In this document: positions 23,168 to 29,841 of the stretch, in pieces | Numbering within the stretch: position 1 is the first letter of the stretch | How the letters are laid out: every line of letters starts with the position of its first letter | Source of the DNA: Bacillota bacterium | GTDB taxonomy: Bacteria; Bacillota_I; Bacilli_A; Erysipelotrichales; Erysipelotrichaceae | DNA length: 29,841 bases | Assembly: GCA_023426935.1 (NCBI GenBank) | Contig: JAEZBR010000034.1 | Span: 1-29,841, forward strand | Direction of reading: 5' to 3' | Notes under the pieces: generated by a model | Told to the model about the DNA's origin: nothing | Database searches by the model: none | The model's input: the letters and a program-made list of their open reading frames with translations, nothing else | Made by a program: the position numbers and the translations under genes

Positions 23168-25100
23168 AGTACATCTTAGCTCCAGCAGGAATCTTATTAT
23201 CTAACATAATGAGATTTAAGGCTTCCTTGCCCTCAACCTGATGGATTGCGGAGATCAACATTCCGCAGGAATCGATTCCCATCATATTCCGCGGTGGCAG
23301 ATTTACGATTGCTAAGCAAGTCTTTCCGACTAATTCTTCCGGTTCATAATATTCATGAATACCGCTGAGAATGATTCTATCTTCACCGGTTCCGTCATCG
23401 AGAATAAACTTTAGTAATTTCTTTGACTTCACAACAGCGACACATTCTTTTACTTTAACTGCTCGGAAATCCGACTTGGAGAAAGTATCGAAATCGACAT
23501 ATTCTTTAAATAACGGTTCAATCTCCACGTTGGAGAAATCGACCTTTTCAACACTTGGAGTTTGAGAAGGAATAACTTCCTTAACTTCTTTAACCGGTTC
23601 GGAATTATCGATAGGTTTCATCGTCGGGAATAATAAGACATCGCGGATTGAGTCACTGTTCGTCAGTAACATTACTAACCGATCAACGCCTAAACCTAAG
23701 CCGCCCGTAGGCGGTAAGCCATATTCCAAAGCCTCGACATAATCGTTATCGACTTCTGCAGCTTCGGCATTGCCCAAGTCTTTTTCTTTGAGCTGATTCT
23801 CAAACCGTTCTCTTTGATCGATGGGATCGTTTAATTCCGAGAACGCGTTAACATACTCCGTACCCCCGATGTATAACTCGAAACGATCAGTATAGCGCGG
23901 ATCTAACTTATTACGCTTCGCTAGAGGTGAAGTCTCGATGGGGTGACCATATAGGAAAGTCGGCTGTTGTAACTTATCTTCGCAGAACGCCTCGAAGAAG
24001 AGAACTAAGATATGTCCAATCGTCTTCTGGTGATTCTCAACTTGAATCTGATGGTCCTTTGCGAGTTGTAAAGCTTTATCTAAAGTTAAGGAACGATCAT
24101 CGAAATCGATACCGGTCGCTTCCTTGACCGCATCCGCCATTCTTAAGCGCTTGTACGGTCCCTTTAATTGGTAAGCATTACCTTGGTAAGTTACTTCGGT
24201 CGTGCCCAAAACCTCTTGAGAAACACTGGCTAGTAAACCTTCCATCGTATCCATCATTCCGAAGATGTCGGAATAAGCGATATAAGCTTCGACCGTGGTG
24301 AATTCCGGATTATGTTTGGGATCCATTCCTTCATTCCGGAATAATCTTCCGATCTCGTAAACACCTTCCATGCCACCGACAATCAATCTTTTTAACGGTA
24401 ATTCAGTTGCAATCCGTAAGTAAAAATCCCGATTCAGCGCATTATGATGCGTAATGAACGGTCTAGCATTCGCGCCGCCTAAGATTGGCTGTAAGACCGG
24501 TGTTTCAACTTCGACTAAGCCTAAGCCATCGAAATAATGTTGAATCGCCCTGATGATTTTAGGACGGGTAAAAGCGATTCGCTTAGAATCTTCGTTCATG
24601 ATTAAATCGACATATCGACGGCGATATCTTTCTTCCTTGTCCTGTAAACCATGGAACTTTTCCGGTAAAGGCCGTAAGGCTTTGGAAAGATGAGTATACT
24701 TCAAACATTTAACGGATAAAGCGCCCGTCTCGGTCCGGCAGACCTGACCTTCGATGCCGATAATATCGCCGATATCGCAAGACTTGAACAATTCATAGTC
24801 CTCATCGCTCATGACATCTTTGCGTAAATAAATTTGAAGCTGTCCATAACGATCCTGAATGTGCATGAATCCAATCTTGCCCATTCGTCGTTTGGACATA
24901 ATCCGTCCCGCAACTTTGACGATAACATTCTTAGCATCTAATTCTTCCAAGGTATATTTATCGTATTCATCGAAAATCTTTTTTGAATCGGAAGTCCGGT
25001 CATATCGTGAGCCGAAAGGTTCGATTCCTTTATCACTGAGTTCTTGAGCTTTCTTGCGCCGGGATAGCTCCTGATCGTTTAATTCGTTATTACTAGCCAT
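23166..25100 (-). CDS. lysS: Class II lysyl-tRNA synthetase with C-terminal tRNA-binding domain
   Basis: This enzyme charges tRNA-Lys. Residues 1-496 are a normal class II LysRS: an anticodon-binding OB fold (about 60-140), FRNEGMDPKHNPEFT (motif 2, 254-268) and GLGLGVDRLVMLL (motif 3), ending near LLFPTMKP. The usual length is about 490-500, but this one has 644. After a linker (about 497-535) comes an EMAPII/Trbp111-like OB domain (about 536-644) with FSKSDFRAVKVKECVAV, KKLLKFILDDGTGEDRIIL and LPPRNMMGIDSCGMLIS. That domain is best known from bacterial MetRS, where it binds tRNA and dimerises. It probably increases tRNA affinity here. It follows dusB by 29 bases and is the last gene of its operon. 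Confidence 0.95.
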   Translation of the reverse strand: MASNNELNDQELSRRKKAQELSDKGIEPFGSRYDRTSDSKKIFDEYDKYTLEELDAKNVIVKVAGRIMSKRRMGKIGFMHIQDRYGQLQIYLRKDVMSDEDYELFKSCDIGDIIGIEGQVCRTETGALSVKCLKYTHLSKALRPLPEKFHGLQDKEERYRRRYVDLIMNEDSKRIAFTRPKIIRAIQHYFDGLGLVEVETPVLQPILGGANARPFITHHNALNRDFYLRIATELPLKRLIVGGMEGVYEIGRLFRNEGMDPKHNPEFTTVEAYIAYSDIFGMMDTMEGLLASVSQEVLGTTEVTYQGNAYQLKGPYKRLRMADAVKEATGIDFDDRSLTLDKALQLAKDHQIQVENHQKTIGHILVLFFEAFCEDKLQQPTFLYGHPIETSPLAKRNKLDPRYTDRFELYIGGTEYVNAFSELNDPIDQRERFENQLKEKDLGNAEAAEVDNDYVEALEYGLPPTGGLGLGVDRLVMLLTNSDSIRDVLLFPTMKPIDNSEPVKEVKEVIPSQTPSVEKVDFSNVEIEPLFKEYVDFDTFSKSDFRAVKVKECVAVVKSKKLLKFILDDGTGEDRIILSGIHEYYEPEELVGKTCLAIVNLPPRNMMGIDSCGMLISAIHQVEGKEALNLIMLDNKIPAGAKMY

Positions 25101-25129
25101 AATTTCCTCATTTCTCTTACAGATTATAC

Positions 25130-26140
25130 TTAATTATCCTCGTTTATCCAAGTGAAATCCCCATTCAATAAGGATCTCTGGTATTCACTCAGTAACCAAT
25201 CCAGTTCGGCATAGGTCTTGATTCGGGATAAACGATATTTAATCTGATTACCGTGGGATAGATTATGGACGTACCAACAAGCGTGGGCCCGCATCATTTT
25301 TATCCCAATTACTTCACCATACTCCTTAACTAAAGCCTGTCCTTGTAATCTAGCCACCCTGAATCTTTCTTCAACACTTTCGCCCGGCAAATCTTCGCCG
25401 GTATCCAGATAATGAACGGTATGGGCGATTAACCAGGGATTTCCTAGCATTCCTCGTCCAATCATTACCCCATCGCACCCGGTATCCTTTAACATTTTTT
25501 CCGCGTCATAGGGCGTAAGGATATCTCCGTTGCCAATCACCGGAATCTTAACTGCGTTCTTTACTTCCTTAATTAAATCCCAATCAGAATGTCCTTGGTA
25601 GTATTGAGTTCTAGTCCGGGAATGCACGGTAATCGCATCGGCTCCGGCTTTTTCTAGCGCTAATGCCACTTCTACCGCATTGATCGAATTCTGATCCCAA
25701 CCGGAACGGATTTTTACCGTCAAAGGGCGATCGATTACTTCCTTAACCGCCTTCACGATTTCTCCCGCTTTTTCTGGGTCTTTCATTAACGCACACCCGG
25801 ACCCTTGACGAACAATCTTCGGAACCGGACACCCCATGTTTAGATCGATGACCTTCGCGGCCGAACGCTCACAGACAATCTTCGCTGCTTTCGCCATTTC
25901 ACTGGGATCATTCCCGAATAACTGTAAACTTACCGGTTGTTCATCCTCGCTTACTTCCAGCATCTTTAAAGTTTTTTTATTATGATACAGTAACGCTTTA
26001 TCACTGGTCATTTCCGTACAGATTAGACTGGGATTAAAACTCTTAATTACTTTACGAAAAGCCGGATTTGAAACACCGGCTAATGGAGCGGTAATAACCT
26101 GATTTTCTAACTCAACTGTTCCGATCTTCAATCTTGACAT
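25130..26140 (-). CDS. dusB: tRNA-dihydrouridine synthase, DusB type
   Basis: This FMN enzyme reduces uridines in the tRNA D-loop using NADPH. The 336-residue protein has the TIM-barrel start TAPLAGVSNPAFR, LQLFGNDPSEM, the catalytic cysteine in RQGSGCALMKDP, VKIRSGWD, TVHSRTRTQYYQGHSDW, the FMN loop PVIGNGDI and DGVMIGRGMLGNPWL. The C-terminal helical domain follows. It overlaps hslO by 29 bases, so the two are cotranscribed and probably coupled. The dusB-lysS order matches Bacillus. The ribosome binding site is weak (AAGAGA). Confidence 0.96.
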   Translation of the reverse strand: MSRLKIGTVELENQVITAPLAGVSNPAFRKVIKSFNPSLICTEMTSDKALLYHNKKTLKMLEVSEDEQPVSLQLFGNDPSEMAKAAKIVCERSAAKVIDLNMGCPVPKIVRQGSGCALMKDPEKAGEIVKAVKEVIDRPLTVKIRSGWDQNSINAVEVALALEKAGADAITVHSRTRTQYYQGHSDWDLIKEVKNAVKIPVIGNGDILTPYDAEKMLKDTGCDGVMIGRGMLGNPWLIAHTVHYLDTGEDLPGESVEERFRVARLQGQALVKEYGEVIGIKMMRAHACWYVHNLSHGNQIKYRLSRIKTYAELDWLLSEYQRSLLNGDFTWINEDN

Positions 26141-27023
26141 CGTTCTCTTTTTCCTTGCGCTGCTTTAAAATCTCTTCCAGCTCTTCTTTACTAAAAGAAT
26201 AATCGGAGCCACAAAACTCACAATGCATATTACATTTCTCGTCTTCTTTAATCATTTCTTCCAACTCGGATAATTTAAGTAAATTTAAAACATTCAAACA
26301 CTTCTCTCTTGAGCAGGTACATTTGAATCTTAATTCCGTTTTACCTAATTCTTCATAATCCGGAATAATCTGCTGTAACATCTTTTCCGGAGTATATCCT
26401 TCTTTCAACATCGTCGATACTGAAGGAATCTTTTTAATTCTTTCTTCAGTTTGCTTAATCTCTTCTTCCGTAACTTCCGGCATCATTTTGACAATCCAAC
26501 CACCCGAAGAAATGATCTTCTGGTCGGTTCCGACTAAGACCCCGACGCCAACTGCGGAAGGTATCTGTTCGCTGGTAGTGAAGTAATAAGCGAAATCGTC
26601 TCCGATCTCTCCCGATTGAAGATCTACCGTTCCGATCCAGGGCTGTTTAAGATTAAGATCCTTAATTACTCTTAAATATCCATTCGTTCCGACCGCGATG
26701 CCTACCGCCATCCCACCGGTCTCTTTATGAACGAAATTAACTTTCGGATTAGTTACATATCCGCGAACGTTTCCGTTACTCCAGGCATCGACGATAATCT
26801 TTCCTAATTCACCTTTTCCGTCAATCTGCGTTTCAATCTTCGCTTTCTCATCCTTTAATTCACTGGCCATCATCGCCGTAACACTCATTGTTCTTCCCAA
26901 AGCGGCACTGGCGACCGGCCAAAGATCGTGGCGTTTCCTAGCTTCTTCGACCATATCGGTCGTTAGACAGGCGAAAGCTTGAATATGTTTGGTCTGGTTA
27001 GTTCCTCTGGTTAAGTAGTCCAT
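26112..27023 (-). CDS. hslO: Redox-regulated chaperone Hsp33
   Basis: Hsp33 is a holdase that oxidants activate by forming disulfides at its zinc site. The 303-residue protein begins MDYLTRGTNQTKHIQAFAC and has VASAALGRTMSVTAMMASEL. It ends with the zinc switch: C235-x-C237 (KCTCSRE) and C268-x-x-C271 (CEFCGSD). Two extra cysteines (C242, C264) lie between the pairs. A charged tail follows. AAGGAGG lies 4 bases before the ATG. A hairpin at 27041-27060 separates it from ftsH and may reduce its expression relative to ftsH. Confidence 0.96.
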   Translation of the reverse strand: MDYLTRGTNQTKHIQAFACLTTDMVEEARKRHDLWPVASAALGRTMSVTAMMASELKDEKAKIETQIDGKGELGKIIVDAWSNGNVRGYVTNPKVNFVHKETGGMAVGIAVGTNGYLRVIKDLNLKQPWIGTVDLQSGEIGDDFAYYFTTSEQIPSAVGVGVLVGTDQKIISSGGWIVKMMPEVTEEEIKQTEERIKKIPSVSTMLKEGYTPEKMLQQIIPDYEELGKTELRFKCTCSREKCLNVLNLLKLSELEEMIKEDEKCNMHCEFCGSDYSFSKEELEEILKQRKEKENDVKIEDRNS

Positions 27024-27040
27024 CTTTCCTCCTTAATTAA

Positions 27041-27060
27041 AGCCCCTTAATCAAGGGGCT
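27041..27060 (-). terminator. Hairpin between ftsH and hslO, partial terminator
   Basis: AGCCCCTT-GATT-AAGGGGCT on the minus strand is a perfect 8-bp stem with a tetraloop, followed by TTAATTAAGG. The T tract is short, so it probably gives partial termination or protects the ftsH mRNA 3' end. No promoter for hslO is visible after it. Confidence 0.65.
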
Positions 27061-27064
27061 TAGG

Positions 27065-29062
27065 TTAATCTTTCTTATCTTCTTTTACTTCCGGTTCCGC
27101 CTTCGGCTGGGCAGGTTTTTCTTCCGGCTTATCATCTTTCGGTGCTTCTTCCGGTTTCTTCTCTGCTTCGTCAACTAAGACAACAGTTCCGTCATCTTTA
27201 GTCTTAAGCTCAGCTTCCCGTGCTGGTTTTTTATGACCGTGGGCGAGAATATACTCCAAATCTTCCTTGGTCAATGTTTCGTATTCCATCAGTTCATGAA
27301 CGATATTATCGAGCACATCCCGATGTTCAGAGATTGTTTCTTTCGCTTTCTTGTAACACTTATCGACGATTGAACGGACTTCCGAATCAATCTCGAAAGC
27401 GACCTGTCCGGAATAATCCCGGTTCGACGCATAATCTCTTCCCAAGAAGACACTGCCGCCGCTCTGTTTATATTGGATTGGTCCTAAACTGCTCATACCG
27501 TAGACCATGACCATATCTTTGGCGATTTTAGTCGCTTGTTCAATATCTTGGCTGGCGCCAGTAGAAATCTCATTCAAGACTAATTCTTCGGCAACTCTAC
27601 CACCTAAGTAACTGGTGATATGTGCCAATAACTCATCCTTGGTCGCCAACATTCTTTCTTCTTTAGGGGTCATTAAGTTATAACCGCCAGCGGTTCCCCG
27701 CGGAATAATGGTAACCTTTTGAACAACTTCGGCATCTGCTAAGAATAAGCCAATGACGGCATGTCCGGATTCATGAACCGCGACCATCCGTTTTTCATCA
27801 GGTGTATAAGTTCGGGACTTCTTCGCCGGACCGGCCATGACCCGGTCAATTGCTTCATCCAAGTCACTCATTTCGATAACTTGGTGGTTCATTCTAACGG
27901 CCATGATGGCTGCTTCATTCAAGACGTTCTCTAAATCAGCCCCGGAGAAACCCGGAGTTCTTGAAGCTAGAGCATTTAAATCCACATCCGGTGCAAAGTG
28001 TTTGTTGCGGGCATGAACTTCCAAGATTGCTTTTCGACCTCTGGCATCCGGTAAACTTACCGTAATCGTACGATCGAATCTGCCCGGTCTTAATAACGCC
28101 GGATCCAAAACATCCGGACGGTTAGTAGCCGCAATAATTACGATTCCTTTATTCTCACCGATACCATCCATCTCAACTAGTAACTGGTTAAGGGTCTGTT
28201 CACGTTCATCGTGACCACCGCCGACACCGGCTCCTCTTTGACGACCGACCGCATCGATCTCATCGATAAAAATCATACAAGGTGCGGTTTGCTGCGCCTT
28301 TTTGAACATATCTCGGACACGGCTGGCACCGACACCCACGAACATTTCGACGAACTCCGAACCGGAGATCGAATAGAAAGGAACGTTGGCTTCACCAGCT
28401 ACGGCTTTCGCTAATAAAGTTTTACCGGTACCTGGAGGACCTACCATCAAGATTCCCTTAGGAATTCTGGCCCCCATCTTAATGAATTTCTTCGGATTCT
28501 TAAGATAGTCAATCAACTCCGCCATTTCTTCTTTTTCTTCATCACAACCGGCAACATCGTTGAAACGAACTTTCGTATCGCTCTCTAATTTAGCTCTGGA
28601 TTTAGAAAAATCGAAGGCTTGTTTATTTCCGTTGTTATTCATCCGGCTAAACAGATAAACTGCCAACCCGACTAATAACAGCAACGGTAAAATGGTCGTC
28701 GCTAAAGAGACCCAGTAATTTGTCTGATTCGGATTAACGACAGTCAATTTCCCAGCGGTAACTTCCGAACTTAACTGTTCAACGACATCATTTAATTGCG
28801 TTTCGGTATTCGGCATCGTTGTCGTAAAGGTATACTTGGTACCTGCATCATCGGTGTATTCGCCGCTGATATCCACGACCGTGCTGTCAACGCTTAATTT
28901 TGCCGTATTAACTTTTCCATTAGCCAATAAAGTCATGAACTCGTCATAACTAAGATTCTTGACTGAACTGCCGCTGGTCAAATTAAGTAAACTCATGATA
29001 CAGATGGCTACGACTAGATACGGTATCCACATCAACCATCTGCGGTTATTGTTGTTATTCAA
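27065..29062 (-). CDS. ftsH: ATP-dependent zinc metalloprotease FtsH
   Basis: This membrane-bound AAA+ protease degrades misfolded membrane proteins and regulatory proteins. There are two membrane segments (about 10-28 and 115-138) with a small external domain between them. Walker A is GPPGTGKT (about 208-215), Walker B is MIFIDEIDAVG, the second region of homology is NRPDVLDPALLRPGRFDR, and the zinc site HESGH is at about 430-434. A Lys/Glu/Pro-rich tail of about 40 residues ends the protein. Start choice: AGGAGG at 29072-29077 is 9 bases before TTG 29062, which begins MNNNNNRRWLMW, whereas the TTG at 29071 abuts the ribosome binding site. The gene lies 20 bases after hpt. Confidence 0.96.
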   Translation of the reverse strand: MNNNNNRRWLMWIPYLVVAICIMSLLNLTSGSSVKNLSYDEFMTLLANGKVNTAKLSVDSTVVDISGEYTDDAGTKYTFTTTMPNTETQLNDVVEQLSSEVTAGKLTVVNPNQTNYWVSLATTILPLLLLVGLAVYLFSRMNNNGNKQAFDFSKSRAKLESDTKVRFNDVAGCDEEKEEMAELIDYLKNPKKFIKMGARIPKGILMVGPPGTGKTLLAKAVAGEANVPFYSISGSEFVEMFVGVGASRVRDMFKKAQQTAPCMIFIDEIDAVGRQRGAGVGGGHDEREQTLNQLLVEMDGIGENKGIVIIAATNRPDVLDPALLRPGRFDRTITVSLPDARGRKAILEVHARNKHFAPDVDLNALASRTPGFSGADLENVLNEAAIMAVRMNHQVIEMSDLDEAIDRVMAGPAKKSRTYTPDEKRMVAVHESGHAVIGLFLADAEVVQKVTIIPRGTAGGYNLMTPKEERMLATKDELLAHITSYLGGRVAEELVLNEISTGASQDIEQATKIAKDMVMVYGMSSLGPIQYKQSGGSVFLGRDYASNRDYSGQVAFEIDSEVRSIVDKCYKKAKETISEHRDVLDNIVHELMEYETLTKEDLEYILAHGHKKPAREAELKTKDDGTVVLVDEAEKKPEEAPKDDKPEEKPAQPKAEPEVKEDKKD

Positions 29063-29082
29063 CAGTATCAACCTCCTTTAGA

Positions 29083-29631
29083 TTATTTACTATATACTTC
29101 TTCCTTTAAAACCCCGACATAGGGTAGATTTCGGTAATCCTGATCATAGTCTAGGCCGAAACCGACAACGAACTCATTAGGAATCTCGAATCCCACATAA
29201 TCCGCTTTAACTTCCACTTTTCGACGATCCGGTTTGTCTAATAAACTACAAACCTTAACTTCGCGAGCACCTTTATTATATAACAATTCTTTGACATGAA
29301 AAATAGTAGTGCCCGTATCCACGATATCTTCGATCAGTAAGATATCGACGCCTTTGACCGAAGTATTCAAATCCTTATTAATCTTAATGTCTCCGCGCGA
29401 TTCCGTACCATCATAACTGGAAACATCCATAAAGTCGATATGAATCGGTAATTCAATCCGCTTGATTATTTCCGACATAAAGGAAACCGATCCTTTTAAT
29501 AATCCTACCAATAAGAGATTACCGGAGTGATTCGCATAATCTTTCGTAATCTTTGCGCCTAATTCCTTACAACGCCCGATAATCTGATCCTCCGTAACCA
29601 ATACTGTTTTGATCTTGTCTTCCCCGTACAT
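29083..29631 (-). CDS. hpt: Hypoxanthine(-guanine) phosphoribosyltransferase
   Basis: This purine salvage enzyme makes IMP or GMP from hypoxanthine or guanine and PRPP. The 182-residue protein has the loop segment GLLKGSVSFMSEI, the flexible-loop region SSYDGTESRGD, the PRPP motif LLIEDIVDTGTT (about 98-109) and YVGFEIPNEFVVGFGLDY. The last of these is the base-binding region with the conserved Phe-Val-Val-Gly. AGGAGG lies 6 bases before the ATG. It is the first gene of the hpt-ftsH-hslO-dusB-lysS cluster. In Bacillus tilS precedes it, but here a terminator and non-coding repeats lie upstream. Confidence 0.96.
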   Translation of the reverse strand: MYGEDKIKTVLVTEDQIIGRCKELGAKITKDYANHSGNLLLVGLLKGSVSFMSEIIKRIELPIHIDFMDVSSYDGTESRGDIKINKDLNTSVKGVDILLIEDIVDTGTTIFHVKELLYNKGAREVKVCSLLDKPDRRKVEVKADYVGFEIPNEFVVGFGLDYDQDYRNLPYVGVLKEEVYSK

Positions 29632-29653
29632 GTGTTACCTCCTCGGAAATAAT

Positions 29654-29672
29654 ACTGTTATTATATTACAGT
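29654..29672 (-). promoter_or_regulatory. hpt promoter -10 inside an ACTGT-N9-ACAGT dyad
   Basis: The minus strand has a perfect TATAAT at 29665-29660. The -35, 17 bases upstream, is poor (TTTTAG). The -10 is framed by the inverted arms ACTGT (29654-29658) and ACAGT (29668-29672), a layout that would let a dimeric regulator cover the promoter. Confidence 0.5.
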
Positions 29673-29690
29673 GCTCACCTTCCTAAAAGG

Positions 29691-29722
29691 TAAAAACTTC
29701 AGAAAACGCTTATTTCTGAAGT
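29691..29722 (-). terminator. Strong terminator upstream of hpt
   Basis: A perfect 10-bp stem, ACTTCAGAAA/TTTCTGAAGT, with a 7-base loop is followed on the minus strand by TTTT and ACC. It stops minus-strand transcripts arriving from the right, so hpt must use its own promoter. Confidence 0.85.
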
Positions 29723-29757
29723 GAAAAGTTAAATTCCACTTCAAGACCCGCGAAGTT

Positions 29758-29809
29758 GAATTTAGTCTTATAGGAACTTCTACATGAACTTAGTCTTACA
29801 CTTATAGGA
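29758..29809. repeat. Diverged direct repeat at the right edge
   Basis: GAATTTAGTCTTATAGGA (29758-29775) and GAACTTAGTCTTA-CACTTA-TAGGA (29786-29809) are copies of one unit, apart from a T/C change and a 6-base insertion. Nearby, GAAGTG/CACTTC and GAAGTTGAA/AAGTTAAATT-type elements add partial inverted repeats. The density of repeats suggests the end of an insertion sequence lying to the right, but I cannot name a family. Confidence 0.45.
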
Positions 29810-29841
29810 TATAGTTATCTTGCTGGTTGGCTTTGGGCTTG
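29802..29841 (-). CDS. Possible C-terminal end of a gene entering from the right
   Basis: One minus-strand frame is open from the window edge to TAA at 29802-29804 and reads KPKANQQDNYIL. This is too short to assign. If real, its stop lies inside the repeat, and the terminator at 29691-29722 would end its transcript. Confidence 0.25.
   Translation of the reverse strand, partial: KPKANQQDNYIL

Noticed and set aside
25101..25129. Possible T-box or riboswitch before lysS
   Set aside because: Only 29 bases separate dusB and lysS, too few for a T-box, and no such motif was seen upstream of the operon.

Overview
The window looks like a piece of a Bacillota (Firmicutes) chromosome. The genes have strong AGGAGG-type ribosome binding sites, moderate-to-low GC content, and two gene clusters that lie near oriC in Bacillus-type genomes: rpsF-ssb-rpsR with yybS-gdpP-rplI-dnaB-walJ-rlmH, and hpt-ftsH-hslO-dusB-lysS. 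The compact genes, the absence of walH/walI next to walJ, and a lysyl-tRNA synthetase with an appended C-terminal tRNA-binding domain would suit an Erysipelotrichia-like lineage, but that placement is inference. No tRNA, rRNA, CRISPR array or complete mobile element was seen.

Positions 1-9846 (all minus strand). A ribosomal protein operon, rpsF-ssb-rpsR, starts from an extended -10 promoter and has a GC hairpin in its leader. A modest terminator follows. After it comes a tightly packed run: yybS-like membrane protein, gdpP (c-di-AMP phosphodiesterase), rplI, dnaB, a membrane-anchored LysM/G5/M23 peptidase, walJ, rlmH and an unrecognised 350-residue protein that ends at a hairpin terminator. 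The run combines replication, translation, second-messenger turnover and cell-wall surveillance.

Positions 9908-13165 (minus). A second operon encodes a rhomboid protease, ispD, an Xaa-Pro aminopeptidase and a membrane-anchored unknown protein. It starts from its own extended -10 promoter. Positions 13244-16670 (plus) hold two coupled half-transporters forming a heterodimeric ABC exporter with one degenerate ATP site. It converges on an HD-domain phosphohydrolase and an NfeD-like protein (16660-18107, minus).

Positions 18182-19978 (plus). A small three-gene operon encodes a 47-residue unknown peptide, a PadR regulator, and a HAAS/DUF4097 protein with a ladder of SGD rungs. It has a good sigma-A-type promoter with a candidate PadR operator. 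This is the most accessory-looking unit and the best place to look for undescribed function. A bidirectional terminator separates it from dxs (minus), so this window carries two enzymes of the MEP isoprenoid pathway, Dxs and IspD.

Positions 21975-23165 hold an orphan 219-residue protein and a 412-base stretch without an intact gene. That stretch contains a strong terminator, a decayed C-terminal fragment resembling the end of a cell-wall-anchored surface protein, and a dyad. Positions 23166-29631 (minus) carry hpt-ftsH-hslO-dusB-lysS. The last 200 bases hold the hpt promoter, a strong terminator, and diverged direct repeats that may be the edge of a mobile element lying outside the window.
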